NCBI GenBank assembly: GCA_964467925.1
Contig: CAYXSX010000001.1
Location: forward strand, 558,001 to 622,000
Reading direction: 5' to 3'
Source of the DNA: CAYXSX01 sp964467925
Lineage (GTDB): Bacteria > Pseudomonadota > Alphaproteobacteria > Micavibrionales > Micavibrionaceae
DNA length: 64,000 nt
Both the position numbers and the translations under genes were made by a program. Position 1 is the stretch's first letter; each line of letters begins with the position of its first letter. Below, piece by piece: positions 43,148 through 50,869 of this stretch. The notes under the pieces are model-generated. The model was not told the origin of the DNA, searched no databases, and saw only the letters and a program-made list of their open reading frames with translations.

Positions 43148-44068
43148 TTATGTCAATAAAATTTCCCGTGCCTGATCGCAATCCTCTTTCATCTGGGCGA
43201 CCAGATCATCAACAGAATTAAATTTCGCTTCACCGCGCAGGCGTTTAACGGGTTTTATTCTCAGCGTGCGGTCGTAAATTTCGGCGTTAAAATCGAAGAT
43301 ATAGGTTTCCACCAGCGCCTCGGGGATTTCGAACATCGGGCGGATGCCGATATTGGTGGCCGCGGGGCGCCATTCCTCCTCGCCCTCGACCTGCACCCAT
43401 GTGGCATATACGCCGTAGGCCGGATGCACGGTATCGCCAAGCGGCATATTGGCGGTAGGGTAACCAAGCTCCCGCCCGCGTTTATCGCCATGCACCACAG
43501 GGCCGCGAATTTCCCATTCCCAGCCCAGAATATGATTGGCCTCTTCTATATATCCCTTACGCAGTGCTGCTCGCACACGGCTGGAAGACAGCTCGGATTC
43601 ATCCTCGTCCGCCACTTCTTCGATAACAGTCACAGGAATTCCCGCCGCCTCAATGGTCGCCGCATTGCCCTTGCGCAACTGGCCGAAACAAAAATCATAC
43701 CCCACCACGATATGGGCGGCTTCGAGCCCTTCCTTCAGCACCTTATCGATAAAAGCCTGCGGGCTCTGGCTGGCGAAATCCCAATCGAAACAGAGCGAAC
43801 ACAGAACGTCCACTCCGGCGGCGGCAAAACGCTCCGCCTTGAGTTCTTCGGGCGTGATTCGGAACGGCGGATCGTCGGGACGAAACAGCGCACGGGGGTG
43901 AGGCTCGAAAGTCAGCACGGCAAATTTGCGGTTTTGCGATACGGCAATGTTTTTTGCCGCCTCCAACAACGCCTGATGTCCCAGATGCACACCATCGAAA
44001 TTACCAATCGCGACAACGCTTTCCCGATGCTGCGGCCCGATATCTTCGAGCGCCTTTACAATATCCAT
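43148..44068 (-). CDS. ribF: Bifunctional riboflavin kinase/FAD synthetase RibF
   Basis: Makes FMN and then FAD from riboflavin. 306 residues: an N-terminal nucleotidyltransferase with AIGNFDGVHLGHQALLEAA (~21-39) and VVGYDFCFGQLRKGNA (~120), and a C-terminal kinase domain with GPVVHGDKRGRELGYPTANM (~190-209) and VETYIFDFNAEIYDR (~258). It is divergent from the bufferin cluster, with 176 bases between the two start codons. Confidence 0.97.
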   Translation of the reverse strand: MDIVKALEDIGPQHRESVVAIGNFDGVHLGHQALLEAAKNIAVSQNRKFAVLTFEPHPRALFRPDDPPFRITPEELKAERFAAAGVDVLCSLCFDWDFASQSPQAFIDKVLKEGLEAAHIVVGYDFCFGQLRKGNAATIEAAGIPVTVIEEVADEDESELSSSRVRAALRKGYIEEANHILGWEWEIRGPVVHGDKRGRELGYPTANMPLGDTVHPAYGVYATWVQVEGEEEWRPAATNIGIRPMFEIPEALVETYIFDFNAEIYDRTLRIKPVKRLRGEAKFNSVDDLVAQMKEDCDQAREILLT

Positions 44069-44140
44069 AAACGAACCTTTATCTGACTGGAAAATTTCAT
44101 GAAGCTAAAAAAATAAGACTCCATTTTTTCCTTATCTTGT

Positions 44141-44166
44141 GTAACCATCCGCCTGCTGTGTGCGAA
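44141..44166 (+). promoter_or_regulatory. ECF SigF-type promoter of the bufferin operon
   Basis: GTAACC (44141-44146), exactly 16 bases, CGAA (44163-44166). From memory, GTAACC-N16-CGAA is the motif of SigF-controlled promoters in Caulobacter, which drive the homologous DUF2282/DUF692/DUF2063/DoxX operons. The expected start near 44172 gives a ~73-base leader before bufA. Besides the one-mismatch copy before msrA, I saw no other in the window. Confidence 0.7.
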
Positions 44167-44244
44167 CACAACAATAACGCGCAGCCCAAAATTAAGCTTT
44201 TCTGCGTGTTATTCAACAATCTTTTATGTGGAGGAGATATTTCC

Positions 44245-44580
44245 ATGACTAAAGCTAAAATCAACACCCTGATCGCCAGCGCGGTTGCCGTGACACTTGC
44301 GGGTGGTTTCGTTGCCACCGACGCGCATGCTATGGCCGGTGACAAGGAAAAATGTTTCGGCGTTGTAAAGGCCGGAGCCAATGACTGCGCCAATATGAGC
44401 AAAAGCCATAGCTGCGCAGGACATGCCGAAATGGATGCCGGCGGAGACGAGTGGATTGCTCTGCCCAAGGGCGTATGCGAGCGCCTTGCCGGCGGTTCCC
44501 TGACTGCTGTGAATGACGAAGCCGCTGCAGACGCCGAAATGGATCATGGCGCCGAAGACGATCACGGCATGGGAGAATAA
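44245..44580 (+). CDS. bufA: Bufferin precursor peptide, DUF2282 (BufA1-like)
   Basis: Ribosomally made, post-translationally modified metal-binding protein precursor. 111 residues from ATG 44245 behind GGAGGAG; the longer open frame lies in the leader. A Sec-type signal peptide covers ~1-28 (ending DAHA). Four cysteines, C37 (EKCFGVVKAG), C48 (NDCAN), C57 (HSCAG) and C78 (GVCER), follow the BufA1 pattern. In studied members the MNIO enzyme turns cysteines into thiooxazoles that bind copper. The C-terminal ~22 residues add an acidic Met/His tail (MDHGAEDDHGMGE) not needed by the family pattern. Export would place it in the periplasm. Confidence 0.93.
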   Translation: MTKAKINTLIASAVAVTLAGGFVATDAHAMAGDKEKCFGVVKAGANDCANMSKSHSCAGHAEMDAGGDEWIALPKGVCERLAGGSLTAVNDEAAADAEMDHGAEDDHGMGE

Positions 44581-44589
44581 GAGGCATAG

Positions 44590-45489
44590 ATGCCTTCTCA
44601 TTTGAAACATAATGAGCCGATTAAAAACACTTTCCCACCGGCGTCGGCTCCGACCGATCCGGTGGGAATTGGTTTAAGGCACCCGTATTACAGGGAAGTG
44701 CTTGACACCTTCCCGACCGTCGGCTGGCTGGAGGTTCACCCGGAAAATTATTTCGGCGGCGGTGCGCACCGCCATTTCCTGAGCGCTATCCGCCCGCACT
44801 ATCAACTCAGCCTGCATGCCGTCGGGCTTTCGCTGGGCTCAGACCAGCCAGTGAGTGAGGGGCATCTGCGCCGCTTCAAAGAACTGATTGATATTTACCA
44901 GCCCTTCAACATTTCCGATCACGCCTCGTGGAGCGCGAGCGGCAACGCGCATTTAAACGATCTTCTGCCCCTGCCCTATACCGCCGAGAGCCTCGATAGG
45001 CTCGCGCGGAATGTGGAAAGGGCGCAGGAATATTTTGGGCGTACGATGTTGATCGAAAACCCGTCCACCTATATCGCCTTTGCCGATAACGAAATGACAG
45101 AATTCGAATTTATGAACGCGCTGAGCAAAAAAACAGACTGCGGCCTGTTGCTCGACATCAACAATATCTATGTGCAATCGCATAATCACGGTTTCGATGC
45201 GTATGAATATATCGACCATATAGAGGCCGCGCCCGTGGGCGAAATGCACCTAGCCGGACATGTGGAACAAAAGGCCGGGGACGGCGTCATACTGGTCGAC
45301 ACCCATAGTCGGCCCGTGAAGGACAATGTGTGGGATTTATACGAACACGCGGTAAAGCGTTTCGGCGCCGTGCCCACCCTGATCGAATGGGATCAGGATT
45401 TCCCTTCCCTTGACGTGCTGGTGGGGGAAGCGGATAAAGCGCGAGCGATCATTCACAAAGTGACAGGCATGGCGCATGCGGCTGAATAA
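44590..45489 (+). CDS. bufB: MNIO (DUF692) bufferin-modifying enzyme BufB
   Basis: Multinuclear non-heme iron oxidase that modifies the BufA cysteines. 299 residues in a TIM barrel. Candidate metal ligands in order: E52 (HPENYFG), H76 (LHAVGLSLG), H111 (ISDHASW), E156 (IENPSTY), D189/N191 (LDINNIYV), H198, H220 and H224 (EMHLAGH), D237/H239 (VDTHS) and E266 (LIEWD). All are in the expected blocks, so the enzyme looks intact. It starts 9 bases after bufA and overlaps bufC by 14. Confidence 0.95.
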   Translation: MPSHLKHNEPIKNTFPPASAPTDPVGIGLRHPYYREVLDTFPTVGWLEVHPENYFGGGAHRHFLSAIRPHYQLSLHAVGLSLGSDQPVSEGHLRRFKELIDIYQPFNISDHASWSASGNAHLNDLLPLPYTAESLDRLARNVERAQEYFGRTMLIENPSTYIAFADNEMTEFEFMNALSKKTDCGLLLDINNIYVQSHNHGFDAYEYIDHIEAAPVGEMHLAGHVEQKAGDGVILVDTHSRPVKDNVWDLYEHAVKRFGAVPTLIEWDQDFPSLDVLVGEADKARAIIHKVTGMAHAAE

Positions 45490-46282
45490 AGTTCAGGAAA
45501 GTTTCAAAGAGCTGATGCTTGATCATCCCAAGGCGCTGGACAGCCCGCCCGCCGAATTCGCCGCGCTTTTCATGGAAGGTAACATCCCCCTTCCCGCGAG
45601 GCTAAAGGTCTACCGCAACAATATCGTGGGCAGTTTGACCGATTTGATGCTCGCCACCTTCCCCACCATCGAAAAACTGGTGAGCAAAGAGTTTTTTGAA
45701 GGAATGGCGCGCAGCTTTATTTTGAAACACCCGCCCGCGCAGGGCTGCCTTTCCCTCTATGGCGCGGGTTTCGCGGAGTTTATTGAAGGGTTTTCCCCGG
45801 CGAAAAGCCTGCCCTATTTGCCCGATATGGCGCGGCTCGAAATCGCGATGAACGAAGCCTATTACGCGCCGGATGATGAGCCCCTGAAGGCAGAAGACCT
45901 TGCGGCTGTGCCACCTGAAGACCTTGGCGCTTTGCGCCTTAATTTGCGCAGCTCCGCCCGCCTCCTCGCCTCGCCCTTCCCGCTTACCGCCATCCGTGCT
46001 TTTTGCGAAAGCGGCGACCCCAAGGCCACGCTCGATATCGACAGCGGCGGGGAAATGCTTATGATCTACCGCCCGCATTTGCAAAGCCTGATCGTTACAC
46101 TCGCCCCGGATGATTTCGCGATGCTCTCGGTTCTCACGGAAAACCTTATGCTAGACGAGACGTTGGAGCGCACCCTTTCCGACCATCCGACCTTCAACCT
46201 GCAAAAATTTCTGGCAACACACCTTGGCTATGAAACCTTTTCTTCTCTTTCCACGAATAAAGATTGTGAAGGAATAAGATGA
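45476..46282 (+). CDS. bufC: DUF2063 partner protein BufC
   Basis: Accessory protein that works with the DUF692 enzyme, thought to recognise the precursor peptide. 268 residues: the N-terminal DUF2063 helical domain has LKVYRNNIVGSLTDLMLATFPTIEKLV (~42-68) and GCLSLYGAGFAEFIEGF (~85), then LPYLPDMARLEIAMNEAYYA (~108), and a C-terminal domain of RiPP-recognition type. The start ATG 45476 lies inside the bufB end. Complete in length. Confidence 0.93.
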   Translation: MRLNKVQESFKELMLDHPKALDSPPAEFAALFMEGNIPLPARLKVYRNNIVGSLTDLMLATFPTIEKLVSKEFFEGMARSFILKHPPAQGCLSLYGAGFAEFIEGFSPAKSLPYLPDMARLEIAMNEAYYAPDDEPLKAEDLAAVPPEDLGALRLNLRSSARLLASPFPLTAIRAFCESGDPKATLDIDSGGEMLMIYRPHLQSLIVTLAPDDFAMLSVLTENLMLDETLERTLSDHPTFNLQKFLATHLGYETFSSLSTNKDCEGIR

Positions 46283-46284
46283 TT

Positions 46285-46365
46285 GTCATCCCGGGCTTGT
46301 CCCGGGATACATTCATCCACTTTCGCGATTGAGGAAAAATGGATTCCGGCATGCGCCGGAATGAC
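46285..46365. repeat. Interspersed palindromic repeat, C type (copy C3), inside the bufferin operon
   Basis: GTCATCCCGGGCttgtCCCGGGATACATTCATCC, spacer, then ATGGATTCCGGCatgcGCCGGAATGAC. It is the reverse of 37361-37440. It begins 3 bases after the bufC stop and ends 19 bases before the DoxX start, so it splits the operon and may weaken transcription or stabilise the upstream mRNA. Confidence 0.9.
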
Positions 46366-46384
46366 AATTAAGGGAAAAAACCAA

Positions 46385-46846
46385 ATGATTACTTTTATCA
46401 AAACCATCGACAACGCCATCGAACCCTTACGCATTTTTGCCGACCGCGTCGGCGCGCCTTTATTCGATCTGGCGGCGCGGCTTTACGTCGCAAACGCCTT
46501 TTTTAAATCCGGCATGATACGGCTGGGCGACCTTGTAAACGGTAATTTTGACAATCAGATATTCCTGTTCGACCTTGAACACCCTGTCCCCGGTCTTTCA
46601 CCAACAATTGCCGCGTATGGCGCGACAGCCGGAGAAATTATCCTGCCCGTACTTCTGGTTTCCGGCCTGTTCGGGCGCTTTGCTGCCGCGGGGCTACTCG
46701 TCATGACGCTAATTATCGAGCTGACCTATATTCATGCGCCAGAACATATCTTATGGGCGTTTTTGGCCGCCTCGATCCTGATCCGTGGCCCCGGAACCCT
46801 GTCGGTTGACCATCTTTTACGCAGGTTTTTGCATACCAAATCATAA
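46385..46846 (+). CDS. DoxX family membrane protein of the bufferin cluster
   Basis: 153-residue DoxX protein with four membrane helices. The start is ATG 46385 (MITFIKTIDNAIEPLRIFADRV) behind AAGGGAAAA; the longer frame translates the repeat. Typical parts are LAARLYVANAFFKSGMIRLGDL (~26-47), the ATAGEIILPVLLVSGLFGRFAAAGLLVMTLIIEL block (~79-113) and a last helix ILWAFLAASILIRGPG. DoxX genes are common fourth members of DUF2282-DUF692-DUF2063 operons (the gig operons of Caulobacter). The role is unknown, possibly redox or export related. Confidence 0.88.
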   Translation: MITFIKTIDNAIEPLRIFADRVGAPLFDLAARLYVANAFFKSGMIRLGDLVNGNFDNQIFLFDLEHPVPGLSPTIAAYGATAGEIILPVLLVSGLFGRFAAAGLLVMTLIIELTYIHAPEHILWAFLAASILIRGPGTLSVDHLLRRFLHTKS

Positions 46847-46914
46847 GCTTCCCTTGTTAGGGCGTTCGAGTGTCTCTACATTGATCCCTGATTTAACACG
46901 AGGGGACGAAACAG

Positions 46915-47484
46915 GTGATTGAAACGGCGCGGCAAAAGATTCTTTTAACCGGTCTTATTATCGACATTATTATCATCGACCAGCTTACCAAATGGATTGC
47001 GATGGAGCGATTCTTGCGCCCGGCACACGATGGCACGTCCGTGGATATTCTGTCGTGGTTCGGCTCGATTCCCGTCAAAATTCCATATGTAGAAGTGCCA
47101 GTAACCGGGTTTTTCAATATCGTCATGGTGTGGAACAAGGGCGTAAGCTTCGGCCTGTTCAACCATGGATCGACCGGAATCGATGCGCAAATCCTCATGG
47201 GCCTTGCACTTGTCATTTCGGTCGCGTTTCTAGTCTGGCTCTGGCGCAGTTCTTCCTGGTTTCAGGGAATTGCCATCGCGCTTGTGATCGGCGGCGCGTT
47301 GGGCAATGTCATAGACCGCGCACGTTTCGGCGCCGTAGCCGACTTTCTGGATTTTCATATCGCAGGACTGCACTGGCCCGCATTTAATATCGCCGATAGC
47401 GCTATTGTTATTGGCATTGGTCTGCTGATCTTTTATTCTGTGCTTCTTGAGACAAAACATAAAAAGAAGGACGATAATGCGTAA
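46915..47484 (+). CDS. lspA: Lipoprotein signal peptidase LspA
   Basis: Inner-membrane aspartic protease cutting the signal peptide of lipoproteins such as BamD and BamF. 189 residues from GTG 46915 behind GAGGGG. Four helices; the catalytic aspartates are in GNVIDRARFGAVADFLDFH (~137-155) and FNIADSAIVIG (~161). NKGVSFGLFNHG (~72) stands where NxGaAFG is usual. It overlaps the next gene by 8 bases. Confidence 0.96.
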   Translation: MIETARQKILLTGLIIDIIIIDQLTKWIAMERFLRPAHDGTSVDILSWFGSIPVKIPYVEVPVTGFFNIVMVWNKGVSFGLFNHGSTGIDAQILMGLALVISVAFLVWLWRSSSWFQGIAIALVIGGALGNVIDRARFGAVADFLDFHIAGLHWPAFNIADSAIVIGIGLLIFYSVLLETKHKKKDDNA

Positions 47485-48010
47485 TATCAAGATTGCATTA
47501 CTGACCGGGCTGGCCGCTTTCACCCTTACCGCCTGTAGCAGCGCGAAAGAGACGCTGGGCCTGACCAAGCACAGCCCCGACGAATTCGCGGTGATCAAGC
47601 GCGCGCCCCTGACCATGCCGCCCAATTATTCCCTGCGCCCGCCGCAGCCCGGCGCCCCGCGCCCACAGGAACAGGCCAGTGCAACACAAGCCCGCCAGAC
47701 AGTATTTGGTGATGTGGACGAGACACAGGCCCAGCCGGAAATCCAGAGCTCCGCCGAAGAGCTTTTCCTTCAGCATGCGGGCGCCGATCAGGCACGCAGC
47801 GATATTCGGCAAGTTGTGAACGAAGAAACCGATAACTGGACAGACAAAAACAAACCGGTCGCGCAGAAGCTTCTCGGTCTGGCAGGGGCGGGCAATGATG
47901 AACCGCCCGCCACCCTAGTCGATCCTAAGAAGGAAGCTGAGCGCCTGCGTGAGAATGCCGAAAGCGGCAAACTGGCAACCGAAGGCGAGACTCCGACCGT
48001 TGACGAATAA
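47477..48010 (+). CDS. bamF: DUF3035 lipoprotein, BamF-like
   Basis: Alphaproteobacterial lipoprotein thought to replace BamC in the outer membrane assembly complex. 177 residues from ATG 47477 behind AGAAGG, overlapping lspA. The signal peptide ends in the lipobox FTLTAC (C20). The conserved signature SPDEFAVIKRAPLTMPPNYSLRPPQPG (~33-60) is shared with BamC-type lipoproteins. The rest is charged and low in order. lspA directly before a lipoprotein gene and two M16 peptidases after it is the usual neighbourhood in this class. Confidence 0.88.
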   Translation: MRNIKIALLTGLAAFTLTACSSAKETLGLTKHSPDEFAVIKRAPLTMPPNYSLRPPQPGAPRPQEQASATQARQTVFGDVDETQAQPEIQSSAEELFLQHAGADQARSDIRQVVNEETDNWTDKNKPVAQKLLGLAGAGNDEPPATLVDPKKEAERLRENAESGKLATEGETPTVDE

Positions 48011-49526
48011 AAAGACATTATACACATCCTTGAGTATAGGTATCACGCTGCTGCTGGTGATTATCAGCGGCGGGCTTTATTTCTTTGTCCCCAAATATGC
48101 CGATAATGTTCATATCCTGCCCTCAGTCAAAGCGCCGGAGAAGGTTTTCAACGCGAAATCCTATACCCTTGATAACGGGTTGCGCGTGATCGTAGTAGAG
48201 AATCATATCGCCCCGGTGGTCACGCACATGGTCTGGTACGGTGTAGGCGCAGCGGATGAAACAGCCGGTAAATCCGGCATTGCCCATTTCCTTGAGCATC
48301 TTATGTTCAAGGGCTCGGAAGGTCTTGCGCCGGGAGAGTTCTCAAAAACCATCCGTTCGCTGGGCGGTAATGACAACGCTTTCACCTCTCAGGATTATAC
48401 CGCCTACTACCAATCCATCGCCTCTGAGCATCTTGAAAAAGTGATGCGGATGGAAGCCGGACGTATGCGCGGCCTTAACGTCCCGCCGGAAGAAGTGGAT
48501 TCGGAACGGCTGGTGATTCTGGAGGAACGCCGCCAGCGCACCGATAATGACCCGCAGGCGCGTTTCAGCGAACAGCTTAACGCTGCGGCCTTTATCAATC
48601 ATCCTTACGGTACACCCGTCATCGGCTGGTACAACGAGATGGAGAATTTAAGCTGGGAGGACGCGAAAAGCTTTTACGATAAGTGGTACGCACCCAACAA
48701 CGCCATCCTTGTCGTTTCGGGCGACGTTAGCGGAGACGAGGTTTACGCGCTGGCGCAAGGCATCTACGGCGTGATCCCGCGCGTGGAAGTACCCGCCCGT
48801 AATCGTACCACCTCCCCGCCGCTTTATGCACAAACCCAGATCACCATGCACAGCGCGGAAATCCGCCAGCCCGAATTCCAGCGCCTTGTGCGCCTGCCAA
48901 GCTACCGCCAGAACGCGCAAGACTCGCTCGCCCTTCAGGTGCTGGAGGAAATACTGGGTTCAGGCCCCACCTCCCGCCTTTATAAAGCCCTCGTGATCGA
49001 ACAGAAAATCGCCAGCGGCGCCGGATTTTCCTACCGCAGTGAAGCATGGGACGACGCCACCGGATATCTTTATGCCACGCCCACCCCGGGGCGCAGCCTT
49101 GAAGAAGTGCGCGATGCGGTCGATGTGGAACTGCGCCGCCTGATCGCTGAGGGCATTACTGCAAGCGAATTGAAAGATGCGGTAAGCAGAATGCAGACCC
49201 AAGCCATTTATGCCCGCGACAGCCTGACCGGCCCCGCGATGGTAATCGGATCTTCTCTGATCACCGGATCGGATTTAAACGACGTGGAATACTGGCCGGA
49301 TAATATCGCCGAAATCACGGCAGAGCAGGTACGCGATGTGGCGCAGCGTTTCCTAGACCCCGATGCGAAAGGGGAGGTTAGAGGCGTGGACGGATTCCTG
49401 TTGCCCGAAGGGATGCCCGCCCCGGCAGAGCAGCGTGAGACCGCGCCCGCAAACGAACCCGCCACAGAAGTGTTAGAAGTTCCCGCCGTTCCAGTGTCTG
49501 ATCAGATGCCGGAGGCCGCAGAATGA
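47949..49526 (+). CDS. M16 family zinc peptidase, active subunit
   Basis: Pitrilysin-type metallopeptidase (processing-peptidase like). One membrane helix near ~28-48 (SLSIGITLLLVIISGGLYFFV) anchors it, then the zinc motif HFLEH (in GIAHFLEHLMFKGS, ~112-116) with the distal glutamate in VILEERRQRTDNDP (~197). Second domain from ~270. The C-terminus is rich in Glu, Ala and Pro. The start is uncertain: GTG 47949 gives 525 aa, ATG 47955 is close by, and TTG 48000 would give MTNKKTLYTS and overlap bamF less. It overlaps the next gene by ATGA. Confidence 0.93.
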   Translation: MRMPKAANWQPKARLRPLTNKKTLYTSLSIGITLLLVIISGGLYFFVPKYADNVHILPSVKAPEKVFNAKSYTLDNGLRVIVVENHIAPVVTHMVWYGVGAADETAGKSGIAHFLEHLMFKGSEGLAPGEFSKTIRSLGGNDNAFTSQDYTAYYQSIASEHLEKVMRMEAGRMRGLNVPPEEVDSERLVILEERRQRTDNDPQARFSEQLNAAAFINHPYGTPVIGWYNEMENLSWEDAKSFYDKWYAPNNAILVVSGDVSGDEVYALAQGIYGVIPRVEVPARNRTTSPPLYAQTQITMHSAEIRQPEFQRLVRLPSYRQNAQDSLALQVLEEILGSGPTSRLYKALVIEQKIASGAGFSYRSEAWDDATGYLYATPTPGRSLEEVRDAVDVELRRLIAEGITASELKDAVSRMQTQAIYARDSLTGPAMVIGSSLITGSDLNDVEYWPDNIAEITAEQVRDVAQRFLDPDAKGEVRGVDGFLLPEGMPAPAEQRETAPANEPATEVLEVPAVPVSDQMPEAAE

Positions 49527-50869
49527 AAAGATTATTCCTTACACTTTTCCTGATCCTGATCGCCCTGCCCGCACAGGCCGGATTGCTTGAGATTCAGGAA
49601 ATCACAAGCCCTGGCGGCATCAAGGCTTGGCTGGTGGAAGACCACAACGTGCCCGTGATTTCCATGGAATTCACATTCAAAAACGCGGGCAGCAAACAGG
49701 ACCCCGCCGATAAACAGGGGCTGGCGCGTATGGTATCCAACACGCTGGATGAGGGCGCTGGTAATCTGGATTCGCAGGAGTTTCAAAAGCAACTGCGTGA
49801 TATGGCCATTACATTGGGATATAGCGCCTCGCGCGACGATCTGTCGGGCAGTTTGAAAACCATTACCGCCAACCGTGGCAAGGCCTTTGAACTGCTGCGC
49901 CTGTCTCTGACCGCGCCGCGTTTCGATGAGGAACCTGTGGCACGCATGCGGCAAGCCAATCAGGCGCGCATCCGCTCCTCCCTTTCCGATCCGGAATGGA
50001 TCGCGGCCCGCCTTCTCAACGACGTGGCCTTCGCCGGACACCCTTACGCCCAGAATAGCGGCGGAACGATATCGAGCCTTGCCCGCATCACGCCGGAAGA
50101 TTTGCGAACCTTCGCCGCCGCCAATCTGGCGCGCGACAATCTGGTTGTGGCCGTGGCGGGTGACATCACAGCAAAGGAGCTGGGCAAAAAGCTGGATGAA
50201 ATTTTCGGCGACCTTCCCGCAGCATCCGCCGTAGCGGAAATTTCGCCCGCTACTTTGCAAAATCAGGGACGGATTATCACCTATCAGGTAGACATCCCCC
50301 AAAGCATCATCGAGATTTTGCAGCCCGGCATCGGGCGCGACGACCCCGATTACCACAACGCGCAAGTAATGAATTTTATCTTGGGCGCGTCGGGTTTCGG
50401 TTCACGTCTGATGGAAGAAATTCGTGAAAAGCGCGGCCTGACCTACGGTATCTATACCTATATGCAGGATTTCGATCAGATCAAAACGCTCGGTATTTCC
50501 ACCTCGACCGAAAATAAAAATGCGGGAGAAATGCTCTCCATGATCAAAGCGGAATGGGCTAAGATGCTGGATGCTCCTATAACGCAGGAAGAGCTGGAAT
50601 CAGCACAAAACTACCTGATCGGCTCACTGCCGCTTTCGATGACATCGACCGATAAAATTGCAGGGCTTTTGCTCGGCTTGCAACGCGAGGGATTAAGCAC
50701 CACCTATCTGAACGAGCGTACTGCCGCGATTGGCGCGGCCCGGGTAGAAGACATCCGCCGCGTGGCGCAAAGATTTCTGGATACGGATAGTTTTGTGACC
50801 GTAATCGTTGGCCAGCCGGAAAACATAACTGCGGCCACAAACATGGATATCATTCCCAATGCCGAATAG
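49523..50869 (+). CDS. M16 family peptidase, zinc-less partner subunit
   Basis: 448 residues with a cleavable signal peptide (~1-19, LILIALPAQAG). Homologous to the gene before it, but the zinc motif is gone: where HxxEH should stand the text is QGLARMVSNTLDEGAGN. It keeps the C-terminal-domain substrate-binding REKRGLTYGIYTYMQDFD (~307). Such active/inactive M16 pairs form heterodimers, as in the mitochondrial processing peptidase. It is likely periplasmic. It overlaps pgi by 11 bases. Confidence 0.92.
   Translation: MKRLFLTLFLILIALPAQAGLLEIQEITSPGGIKAWLVEDHNVPVISMEFTFKNAGSKQDPADKQGLARMVSNTLDEGAGNLDSQEFQKQLRDMAITLGYSASRDDLSGSLKTITANRGKAFELLRLSLTAPRFDEEPVARMRQANQARIRSSLSDPEWIAARLLNDVAFAGHPYAQNSGGTISSLARITPEDLRTFAAANLARDNLVVAVAGDITAKELGKKLDEIFGDLPAASAVAEISPATLQNQGRIITYQVDIPQSIIEILQPGIGRDDPDYHNAQVMNFILGASGFGSRLMEEIREKRGLTYGIYTYMQDFDQIKTLGISTSTENKNAGEMLSMIKAEWAKMLDAPITQEELESAQNYLIGSLPLSMTSTDKIAGLLLGLQREGLSTTYLNERTAAIGAARVEDIRRVAQRFLDTDSFVTVIVGQPENITAATNMDIIPNAE

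Noticed and set aside
44069..44244. Copper-sensor (CueR/CsoR) operator before bufA
   Set aside because: No suitable dyad with promoter-like spacing was seen; the ECF-type motif explains the region better.
46283..46384. N-terminal extension of the DoxX protein
   Set aside because: It translates the palindromic repeat (WIPACAGMT-type text seen in many misannotated genes); ATG 46385 has its own ribosome site.
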